64,000 nt of DNA from Meiothermus sp. CFH 77666 (lineage in GTDB: Bacteria > Deinococcota > Deinococci > Deinococcales > Thermaceae). Location of the stretch: the NCBI RefSeq assembly GCF_017497985.1, contig NZ_JAGDFV010000015.1, positions 1 through 64,000 of the forward strand, written 5' to 3'. The notes under the pieces were generated by a model, which was not told the origin of the DNA, made no database searches, and worked only from the letters and a program-made list of their open reading frames with translations. The position numbers were made by a program, and so were the translations under genes. Positions 9,373-18,922 of this stretch are shown in pieces; position 1 is the first letter of the stretch; each line of letters begins with the position of its first letter.

Positions 9373-10470
9373 TCAAACCCGCAGGGGAACCACTACGGCC
9401 AGGTAGCCGGTATCCTCGACGGCTTGCAACACGCTGGGGCTGGTGGGGCCGGACAGCTTGATCCGCACCGCGCCCTCGATGGGAGCCAGGGCATCAATCA
9501 GATACTGAGCGTTGTAGGCCACCATCAGCTGGGACTCGCCCGAAGACTCGATGGCCAGCTCTTCCCTGCCCCGTCCATAATCCCCCTCGGCATCAATGTC
9601 GAGCTTGTCGTTGTTAAACAGGAGATTGACGCGGTGGTTGTTGCGATCCGAGAGCACCGCCACCCGTTTGAGGCTCTCGCGCAAGGCCTCGGCGGCCAGG
9701 GTGGCCTCCAGGACAAAGCTTTGCGGGATTACCCGGGCATAATCGGGGAACTCGCCTTCCATCAGTTTGACCGACATGCGAACGGCTTCTCCTACCAGGG
9801 TCAGGGTGCCCTCCCCCACCACAAAAGCCACCTCGCCGGGGGCATCCTTGAAGACCCGCACAATCTCGTCGGCGCTCTTGGCAGGAATCACCAGCTTGCG
9901 GGTTTGCAGCTGCATGGGAAGGTCGTAGCGGGCCAGCCGGAACCCATCGGAAGCCACCGAACGCAGGCTGGTGGGAGACATCTCGAGCTGTACCCCCCGG
10001 AAAATGGCCCGGTACTCCTCGGTGCTGGCCGCATAGCGGACGCGGGTGATGGCCTGGGCCAGGCGCGAGGCGGCGATCTTTTCGGAACCGGGGGCTTTGA
10101 AGGCCAGTTCGGGATAGCCATCGGGGCTGGTGGTGGAAAGCTGGGTGTTGAAGGCACCTGAGTGCAGCTCGAGGCGCTCCCCCGTGCGCTCACCCGCCCC
10201 AAAAATCAGCTCGACCAGTTCGCCGGGAGCGCTTCGCACAATCTGCGCGAAGGTCTGGGCCGGCACCAGTACCTGCCCCGAGCCCTGGATCTCGGCGGGC
10301 AGCCGAACCTCGATGTCCACTTCACCGTTAGTGCCCCGTAAAACCAGGCCCTGCTCGGAGAGTTCGATGGGTAAATAGGTCAGGATGGGGTTGGAACTTC
10401 GGCTGGGAATGATCCGCTCGAGGATTGCGAGTCCTTCGGCAAGGGTACGTTTGGGGATGCGAACTTCCAC
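9373..10470 (-). CDS. dnaN: DNA polymerase III beta subunit (sliding clamp)
   Basis: Sliding clamp of 365 residues with the expected three similar domains; it aligns well by eye with Thermus DnaN (LERIIPSRSSNP near the start, RVIPQSF, VVVPLRV at the C-terminus). The homodimeric ring tethers DNA polymerase III to DNA. I chose GTG 10470 because GGAGG stands 6 nt upstream and the protein then begins like its homologues; a TTG at 10491 would add seven residues. It flanks the origin and is transcribed away from it, towards eno and pyk. Confidence 0.96.
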   Translation of the reverse strand: MEVRIPKRTLAEGLAILERIIPSRSSNPILTYLPIELSEQGLVLRGTNGEVDIEVRLPAEIQGSGQVLVPAQTFAQIVRSAPGELVELIFGAGERTGERLELHSGAFNTQLSTTSPDGYPELAFKAPGSEKIAASRLAQAITRVRYAASTEEYRAIFRGVQLEMSPTSLRSVASDGFRLARYDLPMQLQTRKLVIPAKSADEIVRVFKDAPGEVAFVVGEGTLTLVGEAVRMSVKLMEGEFPDYARVIPQSFVLEATLAAEALRESLKRVAVLSDRNNHRVNLLFNNDKLDIDAEGDYGRGREELAIESSGESQLMVAYNAQYLIDALAPIEGAVRIKLSGPTSPSVLQAVEDTGYLAVVVPLRV

Positions 10471-10639
10471 GCTGGCCTCCGTATCGGGCAACTAGCCGGG
10501 GTCTGGCCCCGGTAAGCCCAAACATTCTAACAGCCAACCCAGTTTGCCGAAATCGGGCCGTGGGATAAGTGGGCCGGGTGGTGTAGCTTCTGGGATCCGA
10601 GTCTTTTAGGGTTGTTTGCTTTTTGTACTGGTTGATGAA

Positions 10640-10950
10640 GGGGCCGAAATTAAAAATCCTTCTTCTCTTAAAAAATTTTTTTAAGAATTAGTAGTAGTAG
10701 TAGTAGGGCCTGTGGATATGTGGATAAGGGGGCTTAAACCTGCATCGGTATCGAATTGAGCCTGTGGATAAAGGGTCTGAAAAATTGTGCATAAGCTGTG
10801 GATAAGCTGTGGACGAAATGGGTACTTATCCACAGACCCGTCACGAACGCATTTATCCACAGGATTATTCACAGGGTTATCCACATTTTATCCACAGGGT
10901 TATCCACAGGTTGAATTAATTTATCCACAGTTTTTGAGCCCCCAATTATG
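10640..10950. other. chromosomal replication origin oriC
   Basis: The dnaN-dnaA gap holds thirteen 9-mers matching the DnaA box TTATCCACA or its complement. Nine are perfect, starting at 10719, 10763, 10797, 10826, 10853, 10877, 10888, 10900 and 10921. Four carry one or two changes, at 10711, 10786, 10808 and 10865. The first six point one way (TGTGGATAA-like) and the last seven the other. An AT-rich segment and trinucleotide repeat lie on the dnaN side. Thirteen boxes between dnaA and dnaN is also what is described for Thermus thermophilus. Confidence 0.95.
10647..10706. promoter_or_regulatory. DNA unwinding element with six DnaA-trios
   Basis: Bases 10647-10688 are almost pure A+T (runs of six A and seven T). 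They are followed by six tandem TAG units at 10689-10706, a GGCC spacer, and the first DnaA box at 10711. Read 3' to 5' away from the box, the repeat is GAT x6, matching the DnaA-trio consensus 3'-[G/A]AT-5' of the basal unwinding system defined in Bacillus subtilis. This marks the side on which the duplex should first open. Confidence 0.8.
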
Positions 10951-11054
10951 TTATTCAATTACTCAGAAGAAACTGAACACAGGGTTCTTGGGTCACCTGG
11001 TGATGCTCTGAAGCAACCCGAATCTTCAGGCTACACACAACGAAGGCTTACAGG

Positions 11055-12374
11055 TTAGCGCAGCCGTTCCTTGATGCCCTTGAGGGCTTGTTGTAAGGCG
11101 GTGTCGCTGGCTATGCTCTCCTGGATTTTCTGTATGGCGTAAAGCACCGTGGTATGGTCGCGCCCATCAAAGAACTGACCGATTTCCGGTAAGGACGCAT
11201 GGGTCATCTCGCGGATCAGGTACATAGCCATCTGACGCGGAATTACCACCTCCTTACGCCGACCTGCGCCGCGGATTTCCTCGAGCCTCAGGTTGTAGTA
11301 TTCAGCCACTGCTTTCAGAATCTCCTCGGGGGTCAGGTTGGCCTCGGTAGCTGCAAATACATCGGAAAGCGCCTTGACCGCTACGGCCTTACTCAGCTGG
11401 ACACCGTTAAGGGAGGCATAGGCGATCACCCGCATCAGGGCGCCCTCGAGTTCGCGGATGTTGGAGGTGATCTGCTTGGCAATGTACTCGAGTACCTCCT
11501 CGGGGATGCGCATGTTGCGGTACTCGGAGTTCATCTTGAGGATGGCTACCCGGGTCTCGAGGTCGGGCGGCTGGATATCGGTGATCAGACCCCACTCGAA
11601 GCGGCTGCGCAGGCGGGCTTCTAAGGTGAGGATGTCCTTGGGAGGCCGGTCGGAGGAGAGGATGATCTGCTTGCGGGCCTCGTAGAGGGCATTGAAGGTG
11701 TGGAAAAACTCCTCCTGGGTGCGTTCCTTGCCGGCGATGAACTGGATATCGTCTACGAGCAGCAGATCCACCGAGCGGTAGCGGTCGCGGAACTCGGTCA
11801 TGCGGTCTTCGCGGATGGCGTTGATCAGTTCGTTGGTGAAAGTTTCGGTGGAAACGTACTCAATTTTTTTATCCGGAAAGCGCTGAGCTACCGAGTGCCC
11901 CACGGCATGCATCAGGTGGGTTTTACCGAGCCCGACCCCGCCGTAGATGAAGAGGGGGTTGTAGGCATTGCCGGGGGACTCGGCCACCGCAACGGCAGCG
12001 GCATGGGCCAGGTTGTTGTTCTGCCCCACCACAAAGTTCTCGAAGATGTACTTGGGGTTTAGCCGGGAGCGCTGCTCCTGGGGTTTGGCTTGGGTAGAAG
12101 CTGAAAAAATATCTTCCTGTATGGGTTTTCCTGGCACTACCTTGAGCTCGAAGCGTGGGGTTTGGGCTCCCAGGCGGGTCAGAGCCTCGGTAAGAAGTTC
12201 GGCGTAATGATCCTCGATCCAGCCTTTGAAAAAGCTAGTGGGAACGCCGAGCTCGAGCGAGCCGTTGACAACTCCGAGTGGCTGAATCTTTTCAAACCAG
12301 GTGTGGTACTCCACCTCGGTGATGCTTTGGCGCACATACTCGAGTACGTTTTGCCAGACGGTATTTTGGGTCAA
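11055..12374 (-). CDS. dnaA: chromosomal replication initiator DnaA
   Basis: Initiator ATPase of 439 residues. Domain I (about 1-80, [25 protein letters not shown]), linker, AAA+ domain with Walker [10 protein letters not shown] and Walker B LLVDDIQF, and C-terminal DNA-binding domain with the box-recognition signature [12 protein letters not shown]. The start is TTG 12374, 7 nt after a perfect AGGAGG; this also matches the N-terminus of Thermus DnaA, whereas upstream in-frame starts lie in DnaA-box DNA. It is transcribed towards oriC, which lies immediately downstream. Confidence 0.96.
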   Translation of the reverse strand: MTQNTVWQNVLEYVRQSITEVEYHTWFEKIQPLGVVNGSLELGVPTSFFKGWIEDHYAELLTEALTRLGAQTPRFELKVVPGKPIQEDIFSASTQAKPQEQRSRLNPKYIFENFVVGQNNNLAHAAAVAVAESPGNAYNPLFIYGGVGLGKTHLMHAVGHSVAQRFPDKKIEYVSTETFTNELINAIREDRMTEFRDRYRSVDLLLVDDIQFIAGKERTQEEFFHTFNALYEARKQIILSSDRPPKDILTLEARLRSRFEWGLITDIQPPDLETRVAILKMNSEYRNMRIPEEVLEYIAKQITSNIRELEGALMRVIAYASLNGVQLSKAVAVKALSDVFAATEANLTPEEILKAVAEYYNLRLEEIRGAGRRKEVVIPRQMAMYLIREMTHASLPEIGQFFDGRDHTTVLYAIQKIQESIASDTALQQALKGIKERLR

Positions 12375-12417
12375 GGCCAATCCTCCTACAATAGACAAGT
12401 TTGCATATTCTACAGAG

Positions 12418-12449
12418 TTATCCACAGGTAGAAAATGCCCTGTGGATAA
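12418..12449. promoter_or_regulatory. two DnaA boxes in the dnaA promoter region
   Basis: Perfect DnaA boxes occur at 12418-12426 (TTATCCACA) and 12441-12449 (TGTGGATAA), in opposite orientations and 14 bp apart, 44-75 bp upstream of the dnaA start. A TAGAAT -10-like hexamer lies close by towards the gene. Placement suggests DnaA represses or modulates its own transcription. Confidence 0.75.
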
Positions 12450-12601
12450 TCCCGTACAGGCGAATAAAAATAGCCCTTTGCGGTTCAAAAACCGTTCACT
12501 GAACGGCTATTTTCCCCAGCCGTACCTTGGCTGATTTGAATGGGTGGTTTTCTAATGTGACGGATCCTCTGCTAAAATGCGGGGTCAGGAGTTGGATTTG
12601 G

Positions 12602-14404
12602 ATGAAGGTTTTTGACGTAATCGTGGTGGGTGGGGGACACGCCGGCATCGAAGCCGCCTGGGCCGCAGCTCGGCTGGGGGCCAAGGTGGGGCTGGTTACT
12701 TCCAACCCCGAACGCATTGGGCTCATGCCCTGTAACCCGGCTGTGGGGGGGCCGGGCAAGAGCCAGCTGGTGGCGGAAATAGAAGCCCTGGGCGGGTTGA
12801 TGGGCAAGCTAGCCGATGCCACCGCGATTCACACGCGGGTACTCAACCGTTCCAAAGGCCCTGCCGTGCAGAGTCTGCGGGTACAGGTAGATCGGGATGG
12901 CTATGCCCTGGAAGCCCAACGCGTACTGCTGGCCCATCCCAACATCGAAAGTGTGCGGGCTGAGGTGGCCGCGCTGTGGCTGGAGGGGGATAAGCTACGA
13001 GGGGTTCAGACGGTAGATGGGCGAAAAATAGTCGCCCAGGCGGTGGTGGTCGCCAGCGGCACTTTTTTGCAGGGGGTGGTCTGGTACGGGCGACAGTCCA
13101 GGCCCGCCGGACGGCAGGGTGAACCGCCCGCTCGGTTTCTTTCCGAAAGTCTGAAAGCGGTAGGCCACCGCTTGCTGCGCTTCAAGACCGGCACCCCGCC
13201 CCGTATTCAGGCGGATTCAGTCGACTATGAACAACTGGAAACAGTGCCTGCCGATGACCCTCCCGAGACTTTTTCCGGCGTGGTAGGCCCCCATGCAACC
13301 GCCAGGCCTACCTGGCAGACCCGCACGACGGCGCTTACCCACCGGCTGATTCAGGAAAACCTCCATCTCTCCCCTTTGTATGGCGGGGATATAGAGGGGG
13401 TAGGGCCGCGGTACTGCCCCTCGATTGAGGACAAAGTGGTGCGTTTTGCCGACAAGGACACGCACCTGCTATTTGTGGAGCCCGACGGCCTGCACACTAC
13501 GGAGCTGTATTTGCAAGGCTTTAGCTCTTCTCTGCCCCCGGAGTTGCAGGTACGCATGGTGCAAAGCCTCCCGGGGTTTGAGCGAGCTATTATTCAACGC
13601 TATGCCTATGCGGTGGAGTACGATGCCGTGGATCCACTGGAGCTTTCCCCGGGTCTGCAAAGCCGGAAAATGCCCGGCCTGTTTACAGCGGGGCAGCTCA
13701 ACGGAACGTCAGGCTATGAGGAAGCGGCTGCCCAAGGTCTGCTGGCCGGTTTGAATGCGGCCCGGTATGCAATGGGGTTTGAGGAGGTTTATTTACCGCG
13801 CGACTCAGGCTATATCGGGGTGATGGTAGATGATCTGGTGCATCGGGGCGTGGACGAACCCTACCGGATGATGACCTCGAGGGTGGAGCTGCGCTTGCTG
13901 TGCCGTTCCGACAATGCCGATGAACGCCTGGTGCCCCTGGCAGCCGCCTGGGGATTGCGTTCCCAACAGGACTTGAAAGCGGTACAAAGCAAGTACACTC
14001 GAGTACAGAACGAACTGCTTCGCCTGCAAAATAGCCGGATAGAAGGGGTATCGGCCTTGCAATACCTGCGCCGGCCCGAGGTCAGTTACCTGCAGGTGCT
14101 GCAACAGGTCGGTTATCCCGAAGCGCCGCTGGATAAGGCCGAAGCGTATCAGGTGGAGGTGCGGGCCAAGTACGCCGGTTATATGGAGCGGGCTGCCAAA
14201 CTCCGGGAGAGACTGAAGGAGCTCGAGGCCTACCTCCTACCCGCGACCCTGAACTACGGCAAAATTCCCAGCCTTTCCAGGGAGGCCGTGGAAAAACTGG
14301 GCCGGGTTCGACCCCGCTCGGTGGCGGAGGCCTCGAGGGTGCCGGGTATTCGCGATTCAGATTTAACCGCACTTTTAGTGTACCTGACGAAGATTCCGGC
14401 TTAA
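12602..14404 (+). CDS. mnmG: tRNA uridine-5-carboxymethylaminomethyl modification enzyme MnmG/GidA
   Basis: FAD-dependent enzyme of 600 residues that, with MnmE, modifies the wobble uridine of several tRNAs. The N-terminal dinucleotide-binding loop [10 protein letters not shown] (from residue 10), the [11 protein letters not shown] segment and the TGTPPR motif are intact, as is the C-terminal helical domain for MnmE/tRNA binding. ATG 12602 matches family N-termini; TAAAAT about 30 bp upstream may be its -10. It is divergent from dnaA and leads the mnmG-rsmG-parA-parB run. Confidence 0.97.
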   Translation: MKVFDVIVVGGGHAGIEAAWAAARLGAKVGLVTSNPERIGLMPCNPAVGGPGKSQLVAEIEALGGLMGKLADATAIHTRVLNRSKGPAVQSLRVQVDRDGYALEAQRVLLAHPNIESVRAEVAALWLEGDKLRGVQTVDGRKIVAQAVVVASGTFLQGVVWYGRQSRPAGRQGEPPARFLSESLKAVGHRLLRFKTGTPPRIQADSVDYEQLETVPADDPPETFSGVVGPHATARPTWQTRTTALTHRLIQENLHLSPLYGGDIEGVGPRYCPSIEDKVVRFADKDTHLLFVEPDGLHTTELYLQGFSSSLPPELQVRMVQSLPGFERAIIQRYAYAVEYDAVDPLELSPGLQSRKMPGLFTAGQLNGTSGYEEAAAQGLLAGLNAARYAMGFEEVYLPRDSGYIGVMVDDLVHRGVDEPYRMMTSRVELRLLCRSDNADERLVPLAAAWGLRSQQDLKAVQSKYTRVQNELLRLQNSRIEGVSALQYLRRPEVSYLQVLQQVGYPEAPLDKAEAYQVEVRAKYAGYMERAAKLRERLKELEAYLLPATLNYGKIPSLSREAVEKLGRVRPRSVAEASRVPGIRDSDLTALLVYLTKIPA

Positions 14405-14420
14405 GGTTCCCCGTGAAACG
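14405..14420. promoter_or_regulatory. candidate parS centromere site
   Basis: GGTTCCCCGTGAAACG resembles the bacterial parS palindrome (consensus core GTTTCACGTGAAAC); 12 of the 14 core bases at 14406-14419 match. It lies directly after the mnmG stop and about 0.8 kb before parA, the usual origin-proximal setting for ParB loading. Confidence 0.65.
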
Positions 14421-14501
14421 TAGGGTTGGCGCTCTAAGCCTGGAGGCTGGTTTTTCCTGAAGGCTTTTGAAGAGGTGTAAAACAGGGGTTATTCTCGAGG
14501 G

Positions 14502-15227
14502 GTGATGACGCCCGATGGTAGGAAGCTGCTACTGGACTCGGCAATGGCGTTTGGCGTAAACCTCGAGCCGGCCCTCCCCCGTTTTGAGTTGCTCTACGAA
14601 CGCCTGGTCGAGGCCAGTGCCACGACCAACCTGACCGCTATCCGGGATGAGCGGGGTATTGTCCTTAAACACTTTGTGGACTCCCTTAGCTGTTTAAAAA
14701 GTAGCAAACTCGAGGGCCCTCTGCGGGTGATTGACGTGGGAACCGGGGCTGGCTTTCCGGGACTGCCGCTCAAAATGGTTCGACCCGAGCTGGAGATGAC
14801 CTTTCTGGATGCGACCCAAAAGAAAATAGCTTTCATTGAGGAGGTCTGCCGGGCGATGAACCTGGCACAGACCCACTGCATCTGGGGCCGCGCTGAAGAG
14901 TTGGGCCACAACCCTGCCCACCGCGAGACATACGACCGAGCCCTGAGCCGGGCGGTGAGCGCCCTCAACACCCTGAGCGAGCTGTGTCTGCCGCTGGTCA
15001 AGGTGGGGGGATTCATGATTGCCCAAAAAAGCCAGAGGGTAGAGGGGGAGCTCGAGCAGGCCCAGGCCGCCATACGGAAACTGGGCGGCACGGTGCAGGA
15101 AGTTATATCTTTCAAGTTGCCCGGTCTGGGGGAGCTCAGAACCCTGGTTGTCATTGAGAAAACCAGTCCCACACCCCCCGCTTATCCCCGGAGGGCAGGG
15201 GTGCCGGCTAAAAATCCGTTATCCTAG
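14502..15227 (+). CDS. rsmG: 16S rRNA (guanine-N7) methyltransferase RsmG/GidB
   Basis: SAM-dependent methyltransferase of 241 residues that modifies the conserved 530-loop guanine of 16S rRNA. Motif I is VIDVGTGAGFPGLPLKM, preceded by TNLTAIRDERGIVLKHFVDSL, both classic for GidB. The start is GTG 14502 or the adjacent ATG 14505; a TATTCT box 6 nt before the GTG suggests a leaderless start there. The stop TAG shares a base with the parA start. Confidence 0.95.
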   Translation: MMTPDGRKLLLDSAMAFGVNLEPALPRFELLYERLVEASATTNLTAIRDERGIVLKHFVDSLSCLKSSKLEGPLRVIDVGTGAGFPGLPLKMVRPELEMTFLDATQKKIAFIEEVCRAMNLAQTHCIWGRAEELGHNPAHRETYDRALSRAVSALNTLSELCLPLVKVGGFMIAQKSQRVEGELEQAQAAIRKLGGTVQEVISFKLPGLGELRTLVVIEKTSPTPPAYPRRAGVPAKNPLS

Positions 15228-15985
15228 TGGGCAAGGTGAAACGCATTGGCATCGTAAATCAAAAAGGGGGGGTAGGGAAGACCACTACTGCTGTCAATCT
15301 TTCGGCCTACCTGGCTAAAGCGGGTCAGAAAGTATTGCTGGTGGATCTTGACCCCCAGGTCAACGCAACCTCTGGGGTCGGCCAGACCGTGCAGGAAGAG
15401 AATATCTACACCGTACTGGTCGGCTCCAGTGAGGTTCAGCGGGCCGTGGTCAATGTTGCCGATGGCCTGGATTTATTACCCTCGAGCCCCGATCTGGTAG
15501 GGGCTTCGGCCGAACTTATTGAGAATCCTACCCGGCTGGCTGAGGTGTTGCGGCCGCTCGAGCCCGCCTACGACCTGATCTTGCTGGATGCGCCTCCCAG
15601 CCTGGGGCCCATCACCCTCAATGTGCTCTCGGCGTCGGAGGGGCTGATTGTGCCAGTGCAGGCCGAATACTATGCACTGGAGGGTATCGCGGGCTTGATG
15701 GAGACCATTGACCAGGTGCGCTCCAGCCTCAACCCGGCTCTGCGGCTCCTGGGCGTGCTGATTACCATGTACGACCCGCGCACCCTGTTATCCCAGCAAG
15801 TCGAAAGCAATATCCGGACGAATTTGGGCGAGAAGGTCTTCTGGACGGTGATTCCGCGTAACGTCCGGCTGGCCGAGGCCCCCAGCCACGGTCAGGACAT
15901 TGGGCAGTATGCCCCCACCAGCAGTGGCGCCCATGCTTACCGACGGCTGGCCGAGGAGGTGATGCGACGTGTCCAAGAAGCCTAG
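15227..15985 (+). CDS. parA: chromosome partitioning ATPase ParA/Soj
   Basis: Deviant Walker ATPase of 252 residues: NQKGGVGKTTTAVNL (residues 11-25) contains the signature lysine pair, followed by LLVDLDPQ and LLDAPPSL. It forms DNA-bound dimers that ParB stimulates, and it drives origin segregation and affects DnaA. Start GTG 15227 overlaps the rsmG stop; GTG 15236 is an alternative. It overlaps parB by 17 bp, indicating one transcript. Confidence 0.96.
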   Translation: MGKVKRIGIVNQKGGVGKTTTAVNLSAYLAKAGQKVLLVDLDPQVNATSGVGQTVQEENIYTVLVGSSEVQRAVVNVADGLDLLPSSPDLVGASAELIENPTRLAEVLRPLEPAYDLILLDAPPSLGPITLNVLSASEGLIVPVQAEYYALEGIAGLMETIDQVRSSLNPALRLLGVLITMYDPRTLLSQQVESNIRTNLGEKVFWTVIPRNVRLAEAPSHGQDIGQYAPTSSGAHAYRRLAEEVMRRVQEA

Positions 15986-16787
15986 CGGTCTGGGCAAGGG
16001 GTTGGAGGCCCTGCTGCCCAAAACCCCGGCCTCTCTGACCAAACTGCCCCTGGCCCTGATTAAACCCAATCCCGGGCAACCCCGCCGCCTTTTCGATCCG
16101 GTGGCGCTAGATGAACTGGCAGCTTCAATCAAGGAAAAAGGCCTGTTGCAACCACTGCTGGTGCGCCCTAAAGGGGATATGTACGAGCTGGTGGCGGGGG
16201 AGCGGCGCTATAAAGCCTCTTTGATGGCCGGATTGCGCGAGGTGCCGGTGGTCATCAAGGACATTGGCGAGCGCGAGGCCCTCGAGATCGCCCTGATCGA
16301 AAACCTCCAGCGTGAAGACCTGAACCCCCTGGAGGAGGCCGAAGGGTACAAAAAGCTGGTAGATATGGGGATGACCCAGGAAGAGGTGGCCAAGGCGGTG
16401 GGGAAGGCCCGGGTCACCGTGACCAACGCCCTGCGGCTGCTGCAGTTGAGTCCAGAGATCATCAAGGCACTGGAGGAAAATAAAATTAGCGCAGGACACG
16501 CCAGAGCACTCCTGATGCTCCCCGAATCAAAACGTAACTGGGGCCTGGCGGAAGTGCTATCCAGACAGCTTAGCGTACGAGAAACCGAGAAGCTTAAGGA
16601 CAAACCTACCGCCAGGGCCTATCGTTCCGGAAAGGAAGAGCCCTATGCAGATATTGCTCGCCACCTTTCACAGCGACTGGGCACCAAGGTTCGCTTTACC
16701 CAGCTTAAGCGGGGCAAGATCGAAATCAGCTATCACTCCGAAGAAGAGCTAAGCGCTATCCTACAAGCACTGGGGTATGAGGTCTGA
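15969..16787 (+). CDS. parB: chromosome partitioning protein ParB/Spo0J
   Basis: CTP-dependent clamp protein of 272 residues. Order: N-terminal KPSGLGKGLEALLP (ParA-stimulating tail), the ParB/Srx nucleotide-binding core with GERRYKAS and ENLQREDLNPLEEA, a helix-turn-helix for parS (TQEEVAKAVGKARVTVTNALRLL), and a C-terminal dimerisation domain. The GTG start lies inside the end of parA. The protein would load at the parS-like site near 14.41 kb. Confidence 0.96.
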   Translation: MSKKPSGLGKGLEALLPKTPASLTKLPLALIKPNPGQPRRLFDPVALDELAASIKEKGLLQPLLVRPKGDMYELVAGERRYKASLMAGLREVPVVIKDIGEREALEIALIENLQREDLNPLEEAEGYKKLVDMGMTQEEVAKAVGKARVTVTNALRLLQLSPEIIKALEENKISAGHARALLMLPESKRNWGLAEVLSRQLSVRETEKLKDKPTARAYRSGKEEPYADIARHLSQRLGTKVRFTQLKRGKIEISYHSEEELSAILQALGYEV

Positions 16788-16804
16788 TACCCAATTCACC
16801 TGAA

Positions 16805-16838
16805 CCCCTTTCCTTATCCCCTTGCCGGGGAAGGGTGA
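16805..16838. repeat. dispersed palindromic repeat, copy A (inverted)
   Basis: The reverse complement reads CACCCTTCCCCGGCAAGGGG followed by ATAAGGAAAGGGG. It matches copies near 21.43, 48.11 and 49.79 kb that share a CACC(C/T)TCTCC arm, a short loop and its complement. Here it sits between the convergent ends of parB and comEC, where it could act as a bidirectional terminator. Confidence 0.6.
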
Positions 16839-16882
16839 AGAGTGCTGTATGGCGTTCCGCTGCAGTAATCCAGGCTCCTCAG

Positions 16883-18922
16883 CTAGTGGAGCGGAATTCG
16901 GATGGCACCCTCGAGGTCGGTGCGGCGAATCTCCACACCATGTTGGCGCAACCGCTCGAGCACGGATCGGGTGGGGTGCCCATAGGGGTTGTTGCCCACC
17001 CCGATCAGGGCTACCCTGGGTCGAAAACTTTGTAGCAACTGTTCGCCGGTACTGGTATCGGAGCCGTGGTGTCCCACTTTGAGAATGTCCACTTTTTCGG
17101 CTTTCCAAAGGGCCTCAGCAGACATCGACGCATCGCCGGTAAACAGGGCTTTGCGCCCTCGGTACTCCAGCACAAACACCAGGCTGCGGTCGTTGTCCAG
17201 CGCTTCGCGGCCCTGCGGCCCCAGAAAGCGCAAGCTGGCCCCGGCCATTTCGAGCTGCGTACCGGCCCCTGCTTGTATTACCCGCACTCCGTGACGTCGG
17301 GCGGCCTGGTGCAAGGCATCGTCTAGTTCATCCCCTCGCACCCTGGGGCCGGTGACCAGTGTGCCTACCGGAAAGTTCTGCATGACCAGTGGTAAGGCTT
17401 GCACATGATCCCCGTCGGGGTGGGTGGCAATCACCAGATCCAGGTCGTCCACCCCCAGGGCGCGTAGCGCACCTTCCAGTCTGGGATAGGCCCAGTCCCG
17501 GCCCCCGTCCACCAGAATCTCCACCCTGCCCGGCAAGCGTACCAGCGTGGCATCGCCCTGGCCCACGTCGAGCTGCCAGATTTCGGCCCGTGGGAAAGCT
17601 TGCGGCAACAGCGAGACCAGAACTGTGGTCGCAGCCAGTCCGCCGGCCCGCGACCAATGGATGCGCCCATAGAGTGCGGCCAGCAAGGGCAAAATGCCCA
17701 GAAAATACAGCACAAAACCTGTGAGGCCAATCTCGCCCCAGCGCAGTTGCGGCCCGTGGGAAAGCCACCCCACCAGCCCCAGCACGAGCTGGCTAAGCCA
17801 TTCCACCGGCCAGGCCAAAAATCCGCCCAGCACCAGCTTCATAAAGCCGAGCGGAACCAGCAGGTTAAGCAGCGGCAGCACCAGCAAATTGGCGATGGGG
17901 GAGACCAGCGGCAGTTGGTGGAAGTGGTGGAGCAGCAGCGGAAGGATAAAGAGTTGGGCCGCGAAGGTCACACTTACCGAGGCCCAGAGCCAGTTTTTCC
18001 ACCCCTGAAGCCTGGGGAGGCGGGGCAGCGCCAGGGCCATTCCCAAAACGGCCAGGTAGGAAAGCTGGGCCGAGAGGCTGAAGATGGCATGGGGCTCGAG
18101 CAGCAGGTGAATAAAAAGCGCCAGCGAGAGGGCGGGTAACACCGCTACCTTACCCTTGCCCAAAAACAAGCCCAGCAGCACCAAACCCCCCATGATCACC
18201 GCCCGCACCAGCGAGGGTTGCGGCCCGACCAACAGCAAATACAGTAGCAGGAGGCCCAGGGTCACCAGATAGCGCCAGTGTCCTAGCCGGTACAAAGCCA
18301 GCACAAAAAAACCAGCCAGAATGGCTACGTTGAGCCCGGAAAGGGCCAGCGCGTGGGCCAGCCCGGCCCGCTGGAACTCGCCATAGGTCTCCCCCAGCTC
18401 CCGTCGCTCACCGAGGGTCATGGCTGCCGCCAAAGCCGCTGCCGGGGGGGAGAGCCCGGCCACCAGCTGCTGCCGAAACCACTGCCGGGCGTCCGGGGCC
18501 GGAGGTTCAAACCGCACCACCTGCCGGGCCTGCAAGACTGCCTGAACACCCAGACCGCGTAGCCAGGTTGCTTGATCGAATCCACCGGGGTTGCGCCGGC
18601 CCTGGGGGCGGAGCAAATGGCCCTCCAGGATGTAGTTACCATCCTGCAAACGGGGAAAATACCGCACGTAAACCCGCCCCTGGGGGGTGTGCAGGAACCC
18701 CTCTCGCAGGGTGCCCTGAAGCCGCACCCACTGCCCTACCTGCGAAGCCCAGGGGTCTTTGGACAAGCCCAGATGCAGTATCACCAGGGTGTACGCTAGC
18801 AAGCCCAACCACCGCGCCGCCTGCGGCAGCCAAAGCCCTGCAAACAAGCCCAGGAACGCCAGGGGTGTGATCTGGGTCAGGGCTCCCAGCAGCGCCCCTA
18901 GGCCCAGCGCATAAGGAATCAT
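16883..18922 (-). CDS. comEC: DNA internalization competence protein ComEC/Rec2
   Basis: Polytopic membrane protein of 679 residues. The N-terminal part has membrane helices and the Competence domain (ALALSGLNVAILAGFF around residues 195-210). The C-terminal third is a metallo-beta-lactamase-like domain with DVGQGDATLV and THPDGDHVQALP. It forms the channel that carries single-stranded DNA into the cytoplasm during natural transformation, for which Thermaceae are known. Its ATG overlaps the comEA stop (ATGA), so the two are co-translated. Confidence 0.93.
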   Translation of the reverse strand: MIPYALGLGALLGALTQITPLAFLGLFAGLWLPQAARWLGLLAYTLVILHLGLSKDPWASQVGQWVRLQGTLREGFLHTPQGRVYVRYFPRLQDGNYILEGHLLRPQGRRNPGGFDQATWLRGLGVQAVLQARQVVRFEPPAPDARQWFRQQLVAGLSPPAAALAAAMTLGERRELGETYGEFQRAGLAHALALSGLNVAILAGFFVLALYRLGHWRYLVTLGLLLLYLLLVGPQPSLVRAVIMGGLVLLGLFLGKGKVAVLPALSLALFIHLLLEPHAIFSLSAQLSYLAVLGMALALPRLPRLQGWKNWLWASVSVTFAAQLFILPLLLHHFHQLPLVSPIANLLVLPLLNLLVPLGFMKLVLGGFLAWPVEWLSQLVLGLVGWLSHGPQLRWGEIGLTGFVLYFLGILPLLAALYGRIHWSRAGGLAATTVLVSLLPQAFPRAEIWQLDVGQGDATLVRLPGRVEILVDGGRDWAYPRLEGALRALGVDDLDLVIATHPDGDHVQALPLVMQNFPVGTLVTGPRVRGDELDDALHQAARRHGVRVIQAGAGTQLEMAGASLRFLGPQGREALDNDRSLVFVLEYRGRKALFTGDASMSAEALWKAEKVDILKVGHHGSDTSTGEQLLQSFRPRVALIGVGNNPYGHPTRSVLERLRQHGVEIRRTDLEGAIRIPLH

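Noticed and set aside
10689-10706. TAG trinucleotide run as a possible microsatellite or CRISPR-like repeat
   Set aside because: Only 18 bp, no spacers, and its exact position beside the first DnaA box fits a DnaA-trio.
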